64,000 nt of DNA from positions 310,001 through 374,000 of the forward strand of contig NZ_FOYL01000007.1 of assembly GCF_900115955.1 (NCBI RefSeq). Direction: 5' to 3'. The notes beneath the pieces are model-generated. The model saw nothing but the letters and a program-made list of their open reading frames with translations. It was not told where the DNA came from and searched no databases. Positions 34,889 through 43,717 of the stretch are shown piece after piece. Origin of the DNA: Lentzea waywayandensis. Its GTDB lineage: Bacteria > Actinomycetota > Actinomycetes > Mycobacteriales > Pseudonocardiaceae. The stretch's first letter is position 1. Each line of letters begins with the position of its first letter. A program made the position numbers and the translations under genes.

Positions 34889-36121
34889 GTGCGGCTGATC
34901 CGTCTGGGCGCTGAACCTTCGGCCATTGGGGCGGACGTCCGTGCCGCCCTCACGGCCTGCGGCGCGGGTACCCAAGCTCTGGGTGGCGTTGCGCTCATCG
35001 GCGTGCAACCACCCGACTGTCCGATGCCGCTGGACGCGATCGTCGTGCTGCCCAAGGGCGTTCTCGTGATCGTCGGTGTCGATCTGCCCGACCCCGCGCT
35101 GAAGCTGGAGGCACCGCTCGGCGGTCAGTGGACGATCGACGGCTGGCCGCTGGTCGCCCAGGACGGCGCGCCCAACCCGGCGACCGAGGCCGTGGCGGCG
35201 GCGACCGCGGTGGCGCAGCGGATCCAGGCGATGCGCGCGGAACCGCTCCCGGTGAGCACCGTCGTGGCGGTCGGCCCGTTCGTGGACCAGGTCGTGCAGC
35301 CGACGGTCGACCTCAACCGAGGCGTGCGGGTGCTGCACCCCAAACCGTCCACTTTGCTCAGTGCGGCCCGTGAGCTCGCGACCTCGACGGTGCCCTGCAC
35401 GGCCGACCACGCCGTGAAGCTCCTCGCGATCCTGCAGACCACCGGCACGCCACCGGACGCGCGGTCGTTGCTCTCCGAGGGCTTCAGCGACGCGGTGTCG
35501 GATCTCGCGTCCGCCAACACGATGCTGATCCCCAAGGCCGCGATGAGGCCGATGCTCTCGCGCAAACGCTTGCCCGGCAAGCTGACCTGGCCGTACCTCG
35601 CGGTCGCGGCGGTGGTCGCGCTGATCCTCGTCGGGTGGCTGGTGGTGGCGCTGCCCGGCGACGACAAGCCGGCCGACGCGACGCCCGCGCCGACCTCGAC
35701 GCAGCCGACGACGGTGGTCGTGGACGGCACGACGTTCGTGCCGAAGGAGATGAAGAAGGACCAGGACTGCCAGTCGCAGGCGTTCGGCGACGTGAAGGCG
35801 TGGCTGATCGCGAACGACTGCGGCGTGCTGCTGCGCGCCACCTACGAGACGTCGGTGCAGGGCAAGGCGGCGACCGTGCTGGTGGCGGACATGGACCTGT
35901 ACGACGCGCCCAGCGCGAAGTCGTTGCACGCGGTCGTCGTGCTGCCGGGATCCGGTGGCGTGCACGGACTGGACGGCAAGCCGCTGGAGAACGCGGCTTT
36001 CGCGAACGGCACCAAGGGCAGCCACGTGACGCTGGCGTTCGCGGTGTGGTCGGGTGGCGCGGGCGATCGGACGCTCGACCCGATCGCCAAGCAGGCGTTG
36101 CGGCTTCCTGCCACCCGGTAG
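34889..36121 (+). CDS. Single-pass membrane protein, possible NERD-like N-terminal domain
   Basis: A 410-residue protein from GTG 34889. The cytoplasmic N-terminal domain (about 1-230) contains PLDAIVVLPKGVLVIVGVDLP, followed by a Trp-containing strand and a Pro-Ala-Thr helix. This order recalls NERD (nuclease-related) domains, although the catalytic residues are not clear. One transmembrane helix lies near residues 232-254. A Thr/Pro-rich linker leads to an outer domain of about 140 residues with two cysteines. No family is certain. It stands between a divergent protease gene and a VOC gene 12 bp downstream. Confidence 0.6.
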   Translation: MRLIRLGAEPSAIGADVRAALTACGAGTQALGGVALIGVQPPDCPMPLDAIVVLPKGVLVIVGVDLPDPALKLEAPLGGQWTIDGWPLVAQDGAPNPATEAVAAATAVAQRIQAMRAEPLPVSTVVAVGPFVDQVVQPTVDLNRGVRVLHPKPSTLLSAARELATSTVPCTADHAVKLLAILQTTGTPPDARSLLSEGFSDAVSDLASANTMLIPKAAMRPMLSRKRLPGKLTWPYLAVAAVVALILVGWLVVALPGDDKPADATPAPTSTQPTTVVVDGTTFVPKEMKKDQDCQSQAFGDVKAWLIANDCGVLLRATYETSVQGKAATVLVADMDLYDAPSAKSLHAVVVLPGSGGVHGLDGKPLENAAFANGTKGSHVTLAFAVWSGGAGDRTLDPIAKQALRLPATR

Positions 36122-36133
36122 AGGCTGGAGGGC

Positions 36134-36493
36134 ATGGTCGGACAACTTCGTTCTGTCGTGCTCGACTGCCCGAATCCCGCGGAGCTCGCGTCGTTCTACG
36201 AAGACCTGCTCGGCGCCGAACGTCTTCCCTACGGCGACGACACGTGGGTCGTGATCGTCGCCAACGGCACACGGCTCGCGTTCCAGCTCGCCCCCGAGTA
36301 CGTGGCGCCGGTGTTCCCTGATCCGCACGCGTCTCAGCAGGTCCATCTCGACGTCGTGGTCGACGACGTCGAGAAGGCGGAGCCGAAGGTGCTGGCACTC
36401 GGCGCGCGGCTGCTGCAGAAGGACACCGGCGGCTGGTTCCGGGTCTACGCGGACCCGGTCGGGCACCCTTTCTGCCTCGTGTGGCTTTCCTGA
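36134..36493 (+). CDS. VOC superfamily (glyoxalase-like) protein
   Basis: A 119-residue single VOC domain with paired beta-alpha-beta-beta-beta units. It opens SVVLDCPNPAELASFYEDLLG and closes FRVYADPVGHPFCLVW, typical of the Glyoxalase_6 group. Likely metal ligands are the His in QQVHLDVVV and the acidic and aromatic residues of the second half, but the usual Glu is not obvious. The function could be a lyase, dioxygenase or antibiotic-binding protein. GGAGG precedes the ATG. It is probably co-transcribed with the membrane protein upstream. Confidence 0.82.
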   Translation: MVGQLRSVVLDCPNPAELASFYEDLLGAERLPYGDDTWVVIVANGTRLAFQLAPEYVAPVFPDPHASQQVHLDVVVDDVEKAEPKVLALGARLLQKDTGGWFRVYADPVGHPFCLVWLS

Positions 36494-36500
36494 TCCGGGC

Positions 36501-36667
36501 AGGCCCTGCGCCGCGGGTCTCGTTCGACGAAAGTCGCGGCTGAGGTGGTTCCTGGTGGTGCGGGCGGCTGACCTGCACACCGGTGTTGTGTTCGGGTCGG
36601 CCGCCCGTGCCGTCAGGGGCCGCCTCAGCCCCGGCTTTCGCGAACACGGACCTGCGGCGCAGGGCCT
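36501..36667. repeat. 167-bp imperfect palindromic element, copy A
   Basis: The outer arms AGGCCCTGCGCCGC (36501-36514) and its complement (36654-36667) pair perfectly. The next 55-60 bases on each side also pair, with mismatches that are mostly C/T, that is G-U in RNA. The segments 36522-36548 and 36617-36642 match 59725-59751 and 59751-59777 in copy B. Its right end is also the first base of the -10 hexamer of the next gene. Confidence 0.85.
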
Positions 36668-36672
36668 AATGT
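36667..36672 (+). promoter_or_regulatory. Candidate -10 hexamer TAATGT, leaderless promoter
   Basis: TAATGT ends six bases before the ATG at 36679 and abuts palindromic element A, so the palindrome would cover the -35 region. Confidence 0.5.
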
Positions 36673-36678
36673 GGCGCC

Positions 36679-38019
36679 ATGGACTTCGACGTCATCGTCA
36701 TCGGTGGTGGCCCCGTAGGTGAGAACGTGGCTTGGCGGACGGCCGCGGGGGGCCTGTCCACCGCCATGATCGAGAAGGAGCTCGTCGGCGGCGAGTGTTC
36801 GTACTGGGCGTGCATGCCTTCGAAGGCGCTGCTGCGTTCGGGGCACGCGCTCGCCGCCGCGAAGCGGGTCAAGGGTGTGGTCGGCGGGTCGCTCGACGCG
36901 GCCGCGGTGCTGGAGCGGCGCACCGGCTTCACCTCCAACTGGGACGACACCGGCCAGGTCAAGTGGGCCGAGTCGGAGAACATCCACGTCATCCGCGGCG
37001 ACGGTGAGGTCACCGGCGAACGCGAGGTCACCGTCGGTGGTGAGGTGTACCGCGCTCGCCAGGCCGTGGTGGTGTGCACCGGCAGCGTGCCGAAGATGCC
37101 GCCGCTGGAGGGCCTCGCCGACACTCCTGTGTGGACTTCGCGCGAGGCCACGTCGGCCCGTGAAGTGCCCGAGTCGCTGGTCGTGCTCGGCGGCGGGGTC
37201 GTCGGTGTCGAGATGGCGCAGGCGTGGGCGCGGCTCGGCTCGAAGGTGAAGCTGGTGGTGTCCGGTGACCGGCCGCTGCCGAGGCTGGAGGATTTCGTCG
37301 GCCCGCTGGTCGTGGAGGGCCTGCGGGAGGACGGCGTCGAGGTGCTGCTCAACGGGCGTGCCTCGTCGATCAAGCCGGGCGAGCTGACGTTGCAGGACGG
37401 CCGGGTCGTGCAGGGGTCGCACATCCTCGTCGCGACCGGGCGGGTACCGGCGACCAAAGACGGCAAGCCGCTGACCATCGACGACTCCGGTCTGGTGTCC
37501 GGTGTGGACGGCCGCTGGCTGTACGCGGCCGGTGACGTGACCGGCCGGGCGTTGCTGACGCACCAGGGCAAGTACCAGGGGCGGGCGGTCGGCACGGCGA
37601 TCCTGGAGCGGTCCCGCGGGTTCGAGCCGAAGCAGTGGTCGGCTGGCCAGGCGTGGGCTGATCACGTGGCGGTGCCGCAGGTCGTGTTCACCGACCCGGA
37701 GGTGGCGTTCGTCGGGCACACCGCCGAGGAGGCGCGGGCTCAGGGCCGTGACATCAAGGTGGTCGACCTGGACATCGCGGTCGCCGGGTCGTCGCTGCAC
37801 GCCGACGGGTACAAGGGCAAGGCTCGGATGGTGGTGGACGAGCGCACGCGGACGCTCGTCGGTGTCACGTTCGTCGGTCAGGACGTCGCCGAGCTGCTGC
37901 ACTCGGCCACCGTCGCGATCGTCGGGGAGGTCACCGTGGACCGGTTGTGGCACGCGGTGCCCTCGTACCCGACGATCAGCGAGGTGTGGCTGCGGTTGCT
38001 GGAGTCCTACGGGCTCTGA
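36679..38019 (+). CDS. Class I pyridine nucleotide-disulfide oxidoreductase
   Basis: A 446-residue flavoenzyme related to dihydrolipoamide dehydrogenase and mercuric reductase. FAD binds at VIGGGPVGENVAW; the redox disulfide is GGECSYWACMPSK (Cys about 40 and 45); the NAD(P) fold has VVLGGGVVGVEMAQ; the second FAD motif is YAAGDVTG. In the classical enzymes the C-terminal active-site base is His in HPTxSE, but here the motif is SYPTISE, with Tyr in place of His. This may be normal for its subgroup but argues against simple lipoamide chemistry. Substrate unknown. Its 3' end overlaps the TetR gene by 13 bp. Confidence 0.87.
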   Translation: MDFDVIVIGGGPVGENVAWRTAAGGLSTAMIEKELVGGECSYWACMPSKALLRSGHALAAAKRVKGVVGGSLDAAAVLERRTGFTSNWDDTGQVKWAESENIHVIRGDGEVTGEREVTVGGEVYRARQAVVVCTGSVPKMPPLEGLADTPVWTSREATSAREVPESLVVLGGGVVGVEMAQAWARLGSKVKLVVSGDRPLPRLEDFVGPLVVEGLREDGVEVLLNGRASSIKPGELTLQDGRVVQGSHILVATGRVPATKDGKPLTIDDSGLVSGVDGRWLYAAGDVTGRALLTHQGKYQGRAVGTAILERSRGFEPKQWSAGQAWADHVAVPQVVFTDPEVAFVGHTAEEARAQGRDIKVVDLDIAVAGSSLHADGYKGKARMVVDERTRTLVGVTFVGQDVAELLHSATVAIVGEVTVDRLWHAVPSYPTISEVWLRLLESYGL

Positions 38020-38690
38020 ATCGGGTCCTGGGGCTCTTCGAGCACGGACCCGAGCATGCCGGTGAGCAGTTCGTTCGCCGTGCCGATCACGTACGCGCGG
38101 TCGTCCTCGTCGACTCGTTCGGCGAGCTTGAACAGCGCGTCCGCGGTCTGCACGGCGATCCGGAACGTCAGCATCACCGGGGCGTCGCCGTGGGCGCCGA
38201 ACCGGTTGACGAACATCTCCGCCAGCCGTTCGGCCATCAGCTCGTACTGGTCGACGCTGGAGTCGAGCCGGTGGCTGTCCAGCATGTCGCTGAACCGCAC
38301 CCGGCCGAAGCCCGGCACGTCCGTCAGCATCCGCATGTACACCGCGACGATCTGCGTCATGGCCCCGCGCCACGTGTCCGCGATCAGATCCGCGGCGAAC
38401 AGCTCCTCGATCTCGCGGAGATAGGTCTCCATACCGCGAAGTGCCAGAGCGTGCACAACGGATCGTTTGTCGGGAAAGTACTGATAGAAGGAACCAATGG
38501 GCACTCCGGCCACATCGACGATGCGAGCCGTGGTGATGTCGTCGTAGTCGTATTCGTTCAGCAGGCTCGCACAAGCGTCCAGGATCGCGGAGACAGTCGC
38601 CGCGCCGCGCTGTTGCACAGGCTGCCGGCGCATCACCCTGGCTAACCTGCCTTTTGCCGGATCTTCATGCACACGAACATCTTTATCCAT
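38007..38690 (-). CDS. TetR family transcriptional regulator
   Basis: A 227-residue TetR-type repressor. The helix-turn-helix is near residues 38-62 (TARIVDVAGVPIGSFYQYFPDK), and the C-terminal half is an all-helical ligand-binding domain. ATG 38690 starts a basic N-terminal extension (KDVRVHEDPAKGRLARVMRRQPVQQRG). It overlaps the convergent oxidoreductase gene by 13 bp and may control it or the membrane genes next to it; no operator was identified. Confidence 0.88.
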   Translation of the reverse strand: MDKDVRVHEDPAKGRLARVMRRQPVQQRGAATVSAILDACASLLNEYDYDDITTARIVDVAGVPIGSFYQYFPDKRSVVHALALRGMETYLREIEELFAADLIADTWRGAMTQIVAVYMRMLTDVPGFGRVRFSDMLDSHRLDSSVDQYELMAERLAEMFVNRFGAHGDAPVMLTFRIAVQTADALFKLAERVDEDDRAYVIGTANELLTGMLGSVLEEPQDPIQSP

Positions 38691-38727
38691 AAGAGTGCTT
38701 ATTGCCCAGCACAGGTTGCCGACAGGT

Positions 38728-38946
38728 TCAGCCCGGATCTCCGCGCCGTTTGCGATGAACGACCCAACCGAAGTCCACGAGGCAGACGACGGCGAGTAGT
38801 AAAAGCAGGATTCCAAGCCAGACGAGGTCAGCTCGCAGCGCCAGCCAGCCCGCCACCGAGTTGAAGACCAGGCCGAACCCGGCCAGCCACAACCGCAAGG
38901 TCAGCGCGCTGCGCGGGGGCGCAGGGGGTGGCAGGTAGTCGCTCAC
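38728..38946 (-). CDS. Small membrane protein, DUF6343-like
   Basis: A 72-residue protein: a Pro-rich start (SDYLPPPAPPRSALTLRL), two hydrophobic helices (about residues 18-36 and 40-60) and a basic tail (HRKRRGDPG). The layout resembles DUF6343 proteins of actinobacteria, function unknown. GTG 38946 begins one base after the stop of the upstream gene, indicating coupled translation. The longer in-frame reading adds Cys-rich sequence unlikely to be real. Confidence 0.65.
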   Translation of the reverse strand: MSDYLPPPAPPRSALTLRLWLAGFGLVFNSVAGWLALRADLVWLGILLLLLAVVCLVDFGWVVHRKRRGDPG

Positions 38947-38947
38947 C

Positions 38948-39550
38948 TCACCCGGTTTCCCGCAGCAACGGTGCCTCAACCCGCCTCAGCCGGCGCGGGG
39001 GTTTCGTCACGTAGGGCCTGACGAGACGCGTCACGGCCAGACCAGGGGCGATGAGCGGGACCACGGCGGTCAGCACGGCGGCGGTGATGCCCGCTCGCAC
39101 GACGTCCTTCGGCATGACGGCGACGCGGTCGACGACGAACGCGCGCCGTCCGGTGATCGACACGGCCGCGAGGACGAGCAGGAACACGACCATGCTGAGC
39201 ATCGCCCGCTGGACCGCGTGCTCGTACCCGGCTGCTTCTCCCGCGACGAGCACCGCGAACCACCCGGCGAGAGCGGGCAGCTGACCCTGTTCGGTGGTGG
39301 CCGCCCAGCTCAGGCCGCCGAGCGTGGCGAACCAGACGAGGACCTCAGCGCGCTCCTGAGCCCATAGGGATGCCGAATCGAGGGGAATGCCGGTCCAGGC
39401 GAGTAGCCCGAGCGGGCTCAGGGGATCATCGGCGAGCTGGCCGAGCACCCAGGCGAGCGTCCACGCGGACAGCAGGACCGCCACGACGAGCTGCCACCGG
39501 GGCCGGCGCACCACGCAACGGGCGAGCCGGACGATCTCCGCACGCGTCAT
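38948..39550 (-). CDS. Polytopic membrane protein of unknown function
   Basis: A 200-residue membrane protein with about four or five hydrophobic segments (near residues 20-38, 70-83, 92-108, 116-132 and 150-172) and a basic C-terminus (PPRRLRRVEAP). I recognise no family. It is coupled to the small membrane protein downstream and divergent from a MarR regulator 135 bp away, which may control it. Confidence 0.65.
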   Translation of the reverse strand: MTRAEIVRLARCVVRRPRWQLVVAVLLSAWTLAWVLGQLADDPLSPLGLLAWTGIPLDSASLWAQERAEVLVWFATLGGLSWAATTEQGQLPALAGWFAVLVAGEAAGYEHAVQRAMLSMVVFLLVLAAVSITGRRAFVVDRVAVMPKDVVRAGITAAVLTAVVPLIAPGLAVTRLVRPYVTKPPRRLRRVEAPLLRETG

Positions 39551-39673
39551 ACCCCCACCTTGCCGTTTCCTGGTGGTTTGCGGAGAAACGTCACCCCAAC
39601 GCTCACCCTGTCGGCCCCCGTCCGGGGCGGTTCATCACGGAGCGCTATCCACGATCGGGGGACAGATCTTTTC

Positions 39674-39679
39674 TAGACT
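39674..39679 (+). promoter_or_regulatory. Candidate -10 hexamer TAGACT, leaderless MarR promoter
   Basis: TAGACT ends six bases before the ATG at 39686, with no ribosome site between. Confidence 0.5.
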
Positions 39680-39685
39680 GACGAC

Positions 39686-40114
39686 ATGAGCATTGATCAG
39701 CTTCTGTGCCTTCCCAGCTACCTGATGCTCGGGCTGGTGCGGGAAGCGCGCCGGATCGGGCGAGCGGATCTGCGGGGGCCTCACCTGACGGTGCTCGCGT
39801 ACCTGTCCGAGCAGGAGGCGGTGGCGCAGAAGCGGATCAGCGACCGGGTGCGGATGGACCCGAGCGACCTCGTGTCGGTGCTCGACGAGCTCGAGGGGTT
39901 CGGGTTCGCCCAGCGCAGACGCGACGAGAGAGACCGGCGGCGGTTCACCGTGTCGATCACCGACGGGGGCAGACAGGCGTTGCGCGAGCGACTGGAGGCG
40001 GCTCGGGCGCATGAGGACGAGCTGCTGGCACCGTTGACCCCGCACGAGCGCGATACGTTGGCCACACTGCTGCGTAAGGCGTACCTGCATCACGCTGATA
40101 TGCGTGTAGATTAG
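39686..40114 (+). CDS. MarR family transcriptional regulator
   Basis: A 142-residue MarR-type winged-helix regulator. The recognition helix is in KRISDRVRMDPSDLVSVLDELE (about residues 50-71) and the wing in RRDERDRRRFTVSITDGG. No ligand can be predicted. It is divergent from a membrane-protein gene and lies upstream of the HelR-like gene, with 107 bp between. Members often repress the neighbouring divergent gene. Confidence 0.88.
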   Translation: MSIDQLLCLPSYLMLGLVREARRIGRADLRGPHLTVLAYLSEQEAVAQKRISDRVRMDPSDLVSVLDELEGFGFAQRRRDERDRRRFTVSITDGGRQALRERLEAARAHEDELLAPLTPHERDTLATLLRKAYLHHADMRVD

Positions 40115-40221
40115 ACAGTCTGCGCTCACGCGAACCCGGCGCGGGCAGCCTGTTTTTGTACAACTACAGCGCGAATCGGAATAACAATCCGACGTCGCAT
40201 TGTATCGAGAAATGAGGCAAG

Positions 40222-42489
40222 TTGTCAAGCCCCTCCGATGACCTCCGGCTCGCCGAAATGGAGCCGGAGCAGGAATACGTGGCCATGTTGTACGGCCGGC
40301 TCGACGACCTCCGCGAACAGACGTCGAAACGACTCGCACAATCGTTGCGACAAACCGGCGGCACGCATCAGATGCGGTCCGAGCGCGACACGTCCGTCGC
40401 GATGTACACAGATCAATTGGCCCAGTACAGCGCCGTCGAGAACGGACTCGCGTTCGGCCGGCTCGATTTCCACAACGAGGACCGCTTCTACATCGGCCGA
40501 ATCGGTCTCTTCGACGAGGACAAGGAATACGAGCCGCTGCTGATGGACTGGCGGGCGCCCGCCGCCAGGCCGTTCTACCTCGCCACCGCCGCCTCCCCTG
40601 ACGGCGTGCGGCGGCGCAGGCACCTGCGGACCCGCTCGCGCAAGGTGATCGGCCTCGACGACGAGGTGCTCGACATCAACTCGGCCGACGTGAGCCGCAG
40701 CGAGTCGCTGACCGGCGAGGCGACGCTGCTCGCCGCGCTGAACGAGTCGCGCACCGGCCAGATGAGCGACATCGTCGCGACCATCCAGGCCGAGCAGGAC
40801 AGGATCATCCGGTCCGAGCTCAACGGCGTCGTCGTCGTACAGGGCGGACCCGGCACCGGCAAGACCGCCGTGGCCCTGCACCGAGCCGCATACCTGCTGT
40901 ATACACACCGTCGACAGCTGGCGAAACGCGGCGTTCTCGTCGTGGGCCCGAACACGACGTTCCTGCGATACATCAGTCAGGTCCTCCCGTCGCTGGGCGA
41001 GACCGGCGTCCTGCTGTCCACGGTCGGCGAGCTCTACCCGAACCTGACCGCCACCGGCCGCGAGTCGGCCGCTGCGGCAGCGGTCAAGGGCCGCATCCAG
41101 ATGGCCGACGTGATCGCCGCGGCCGTGCGGGACCGCCAGGAGGCACCGCCGTCCGTCGAGATCCGCTTCGACAACGACGTGCTGCGCCTGGACCGCCGTG
41201 CGATCTCCGAAGCGCGAGGCAGGGCACGCCGGACCCGCCGCGCGCACAACGAGGCGCGCCGCACGTTCGCCCGCGAGATCATCTCGACGCTGTCGGGCAT
41301 GGTGGCTTCGAGGCTGGGCGGGCACCTGCTCGACAAGGCTGACATGGACGACATCCGCCGCGAACTGCGCGAGTCCGAGGAGGTCCAGGCCGCGATCTCG
41401 TCGCTGTGGCCGGTGCTGACGCCGTTCTCGCTGCTCTCGGAGCTCTACGCGAACCCGAAGCGCCGCAACCGCGCGATGTCGAAGTTCACCCGCGAAGAGC
41501 GCGACCTGCTCCAGCGTTCGACGGACGACTGGACACCCGCCGACGTCCCGTTGCTGGACGAGGCGGCCGAACTGCTCGGCGAGGACGACACGGAGGCCAA
41601 GGCCCGCGCCGAACGTCAGCGCCGCCAGGCCATCGAGTACGCGCAGGGAGTTCTCGACATCCTCGACCTGGAGGACGACGCGGACCCCGACATCCTGATG
41701 GCCACGGACCTGATGGACGCGTACCGCCTGGCCGAGCGCCACGGCGTCGACCGCTACGAGACCGCGGCGGAACGTGCCGCGGCCGACCGCACCTGGACGT
41801 TCGGCCACATCATCGTGGACGAGGCCCAGGAACTGTCGGCGATGGCGTGGCGCACGCTGATGCGCCGCTGCCCCAGCAAGTCCATGACGGTCGTGGGCGA
41901 CATCGCACAGACTGGCGACATCGGCGGCGCCACCTCGTGGGGCTCCGTGCTGTCGCCGTACGTGCAGAACCGCTGGCGCCTCACGGAACTGACGGTCAAC
42001 TACCGCACGCCGGCCGAGATCATGGAGGTGGCCGCGGACGTGCTCGCCTCGGTCGACGCCTCCCTGGTGCCGCCGACGTCGGTGCGGGAAACCGGTGTGG
42101 CACCTTGGGTCTCCACGGTGTCGTCGTACCCGTCCGAGGTGCCCGCGCTGATCGCCGGCGAGGTCACGGCGGTCGGCGACGGCAAGATCGCGGTGATCGT
42201 GCCGGCCGCGCTGCTGTCGTCGGTGGGTTCCGCCGTGGCGTCGTCGGTCCCGGGTTCCTCCGTCGGCAACGAGCTGGAAGAGGCCCAGGTCGTCGTGCTC
42301 GGCGTGACCGACGCGAAGGGCCTGGAGTTCGACTCGGTGGTCGTCGTCGACCCGGACGGCATCCTCGACGAGTCGCCGCGCGGCGCGTCGGACCTGTACG
42401 TCGCGCTGACCCGTGCCACGCAACGGCTCAGCGTCGTGCACACCGGAACGCTGCCGGACATGTTGTCCCGCCTGAAGGACGTTTCGTAG
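40222..42489 (+). CDS. helR: HelD/HelR family RNA polymerase recycling ATPase
   Basis: A 755-residue UvrD-like superfamily 1 ATPase. It has an N-terminal coiled-coil (about 1-60), Walker A GGPGTGKTA (about residue 209), motif II IIVDEAQELS and C-terminal motif VI VALTRATQRLSV. HelD proteins remove RNA polymerase from stalled complexes; HelR in Streptomyces displaces rifamycin and gives tolerance. The length and domain order fit the actinobacterial class II group. The start is TTG 40222 with GAGG five bases upstream. CAAGCCCC just after the start resembles half of the rifamycin-associated element, but the full palindrome is absent. Confidence 0.85.
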   Translation: MSSPSDDLRLAEMEPEQEYVAMLYGRLDDLREQTSKRLAQSLRQTGGTHQMRSERDTSVAMYTDQLAQYSAVENGLAFGRLDFHNEDRFYIGRIGLFDEDKEYEPLLMDWRAPAARPFYLATAASPDGVRRRRHLRTRSRKVIGLDDEVLDINSADVSRSESLTGEATLLAALNESRTGQMSDIVATIQAEQDRIIRSELNGVVVVQGGPGTGKTAVALHRAAYLLYTHRRQLAKRGVLVVGPNTTFLRYISQVLPSLGETGVLLSTVGELYPNLTATGRESAAAAAVKGRIQMADVIAAAVRDRQEAPPSVEIRFDNDVLRLDRRAISEARGRARRTRRAHNEARRTFAREIISTLSGMVASRLGGHLLDKADMDDIRRELRESEEVQAAISSLWPVLTPFSLLSELYANPKRRNRAMSKFTREERDLLQRSTDDWTPADVPLLDEAAELLGEDDTEAKARAERQRRQAIEYAQGVLDILDLEDDADPDILMATDLMDAYRLAERHGVDRYETAAERAAADRTWTFGHIIVDEAQELSAMAWRTLMRRCPSKSMTVVGDIAQTGDIGGATSWGSVLSPYVQNRWRLTELTVNYRTPAEIMEVAADVLASVDASLVPPTSVRETGVAPWVSTVSSYPSEVPALIAGEVTAVGDGKIAVIVPAALLSSVGSAVASSVPGSSVGNELEEAQVVVLGVTDAKGLEFDSVVVVDPDGILDESPRGASDLYVALTRATQRLSVVHTGTLPDMLSRLKDVS

Positions 42490-42541
42490 CGACCGACCGG
42501 AAGCCTGGGTGGCGGTTGTTCGCCCCCAGGCTCTCCCGAGG

Positions 42542-42880
42542 TCAGTGCGCCAGAGCGAGACCTACCGCCGCCGCGCCGACACCGAGCACCACGCTGACGA
42601 TGACGTTCAGCAACGCGGACCGGTACTTCTCGGCCTCCAGCAGCCTCACCGTCTCGTAGCTGAACGTCGAGTACGTGGTGAGCCCACCGCAGAACCCGAC
42701 CCCGAGCAGCGGCATCCAGGACGTCCCAACGACGAACCCGATGAGCAGGCATCCCACGACGTTCACCGTCAAGGTGCCCCAGGGGAAGTCCGACGGGTGC
42801 CGCGACTGCACGAACCGGTCGAGCAGATACCGCGCCGGAGCACCCAAAGCAGCCCCGAGGAACACCACGAGCACCGTCAC
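42542..42880 (-). CDS. crcB: Fluoride channel subunit, CrcB/Fluc family
   Basis: A 112-residue four-helix protein of the Fluc family, which lets fluoride leave the cell. The family motif GGLTTYSTFSYE (about residues 71-82) and the early GAPARYLLDRF are present. GTG 42880 overlaps the stop of the other crcB gene (GTGA). Paired crcB genes encode oppositely oriented subunits that form a heterodimer. No fluoride riboswitch is visible because the operon begins inside the MarR gene. Confidence 0.92.
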   Translation of the reverse strand: MTVLVVFLGAALGAPARYLLDRFVQSRHPSDFPWGTLTVNVVGCLLIGFVVGTSWMPLLGVGFCGGLTTYSTFSYETVRLLEAEKYRSALLNVIVSVVLGVGAAAVGLALAH

Positions 42881-43251
42881 CGCTTCACCCGCAACCCGAG
42901 AAACGCCGCCAGCACAGCACAAACCGGCGTGGCCAGCAGCGCCCACGACCACGAAGCCGCGTACGACGAGAACGTCGTGAACCCGCCGAGGATCCCCACC
43001 CCGAAGAAGGCGCGCACCAATGGCTTGGGCACCAGCCCCATCAGCACGCCGATGAGGAACGACCCCAGCACGTTGATGACGAACAGCCCCCACGCGCCCG
43101 GAACCCAACCCGACAGGCCGTAGCGCGCCACTCCCCCGAGTCCGCCACCCAGCGACACCAGCGCGACGAACGGCAGCCCGAGCTCGGCGCGCTGTGCCGG
43201 GACGTGGAGGTCGACGTCCGGGTCCACCGGTTCAGGCTGTGGGCTCTGCAA
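42877..43251 (-). CDS. crcB: Fluoride channel subunit, CrcB/Fluc family
   Basis: A 124-residue second Fluc subunit with GGLGGVARYGLSGW and the pore motif GGFTTFSSYAAS (about residues 88-99). An N-terminal acidic extension precedes the first helix. The start is TTG 43251 with GGAG four bases upstream; GTG 43227 is an alternative. The start lies 20 bp inside the end of the MarR gene, so MarR and both crcB genes probably share one transcript. Confidence 0.9.
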   Translation of the reverse strand: MQSPQPEPVDPDVDLHVPAQRAELGLPFVALVSLGGGLGGVARYGLSGWVPGAWGLFVINVLGSFLIGVLMGLVPKPLVRAFFGVGILGGFTTFSSYAASWSWALLATPVCAVLAAFLGLRVKR

Positions 43252-43675
43252 GGTGCTCCACCAGGTGGTCCAGGGCCTTCAACGCGCGCACGACGTCCTC
43301 ACGCTCCGAGGACTCCAGCTTGCCCAGTGCGGCACCGATCCGCTTCTCGTGTTCGCGCTGCCAGACGAGCAGCTGTTCGTGTCCACGGGGTGAGACGGAT
43401 AGCCGCGCTACCCGTCTGTCCTTGGGGTCTCCGCCGCGCACGACCAGGCCTGAGTCGATCAGTTGGGACACCAGTCCGGACACCGTGTTGGGGGCCAGCC
43501 GCAGCGCCGCGGCGAGGTCGCCGACCTTCATCGGCGGGCGCTCCGCGAGGGTCTGCAGCAGCTCTACCTGCGCCATCGGCAGGGACTCCCACGGCCAGTC
43601 GGCCCGGATGCTCGTCCGCAACGCCCGGCGCAGGCGAGTGACGACGTCGGTGAGCGTGCGGGCTTCGTCTGACAT
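43232..43675 (-). CDS. MarR family transcriptional regulator
   Basis: A 147-residue MarR-type regulator with the recognition helix in KVGDLAAALRLAPNTVSGLVSQL (about residues 50-72) and the wing GDPKDRRVARLSVSPRG. It is divergent from an MFS exporter across a 57-bp gap, the usual arrangement for a repressor of its own exporter. It overlaps the first crcB gene by 20 bp. Confidence 0.9.
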   Translation of the reverse strand: MSDEARTLTDVVTRLRRALRTSIRADWPWESLPMAQVELLQTLAERPPMKVGDLAAALRLAPNTVSGLVSQLIDSGLVVRGGDPKDRRVARLSVSPRGHEQLLVWQREHEKRIGAALGKLESSEREDVVRALKALDHLVEHLAEPTA

Positions 43676-43717
43676 GCGGAAATCTTACTGGGCTCACGAC
43701 AATAGCTCTGTGTCAGA

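Noticed and set aside
40204-40235. A possible rifamycin-associated element before the HelR-like gene
   Set aside because: Only the half-site CAAGCCCC is present, overlapping the first codons; the matching left half of the known palindrome is missing.
42877-43251. A fluoride riboswitch for the crcB pair
   Set aside because: The first crcB start lies inside the MarR coding region, leaving no leader in which a riboswitch could fold.
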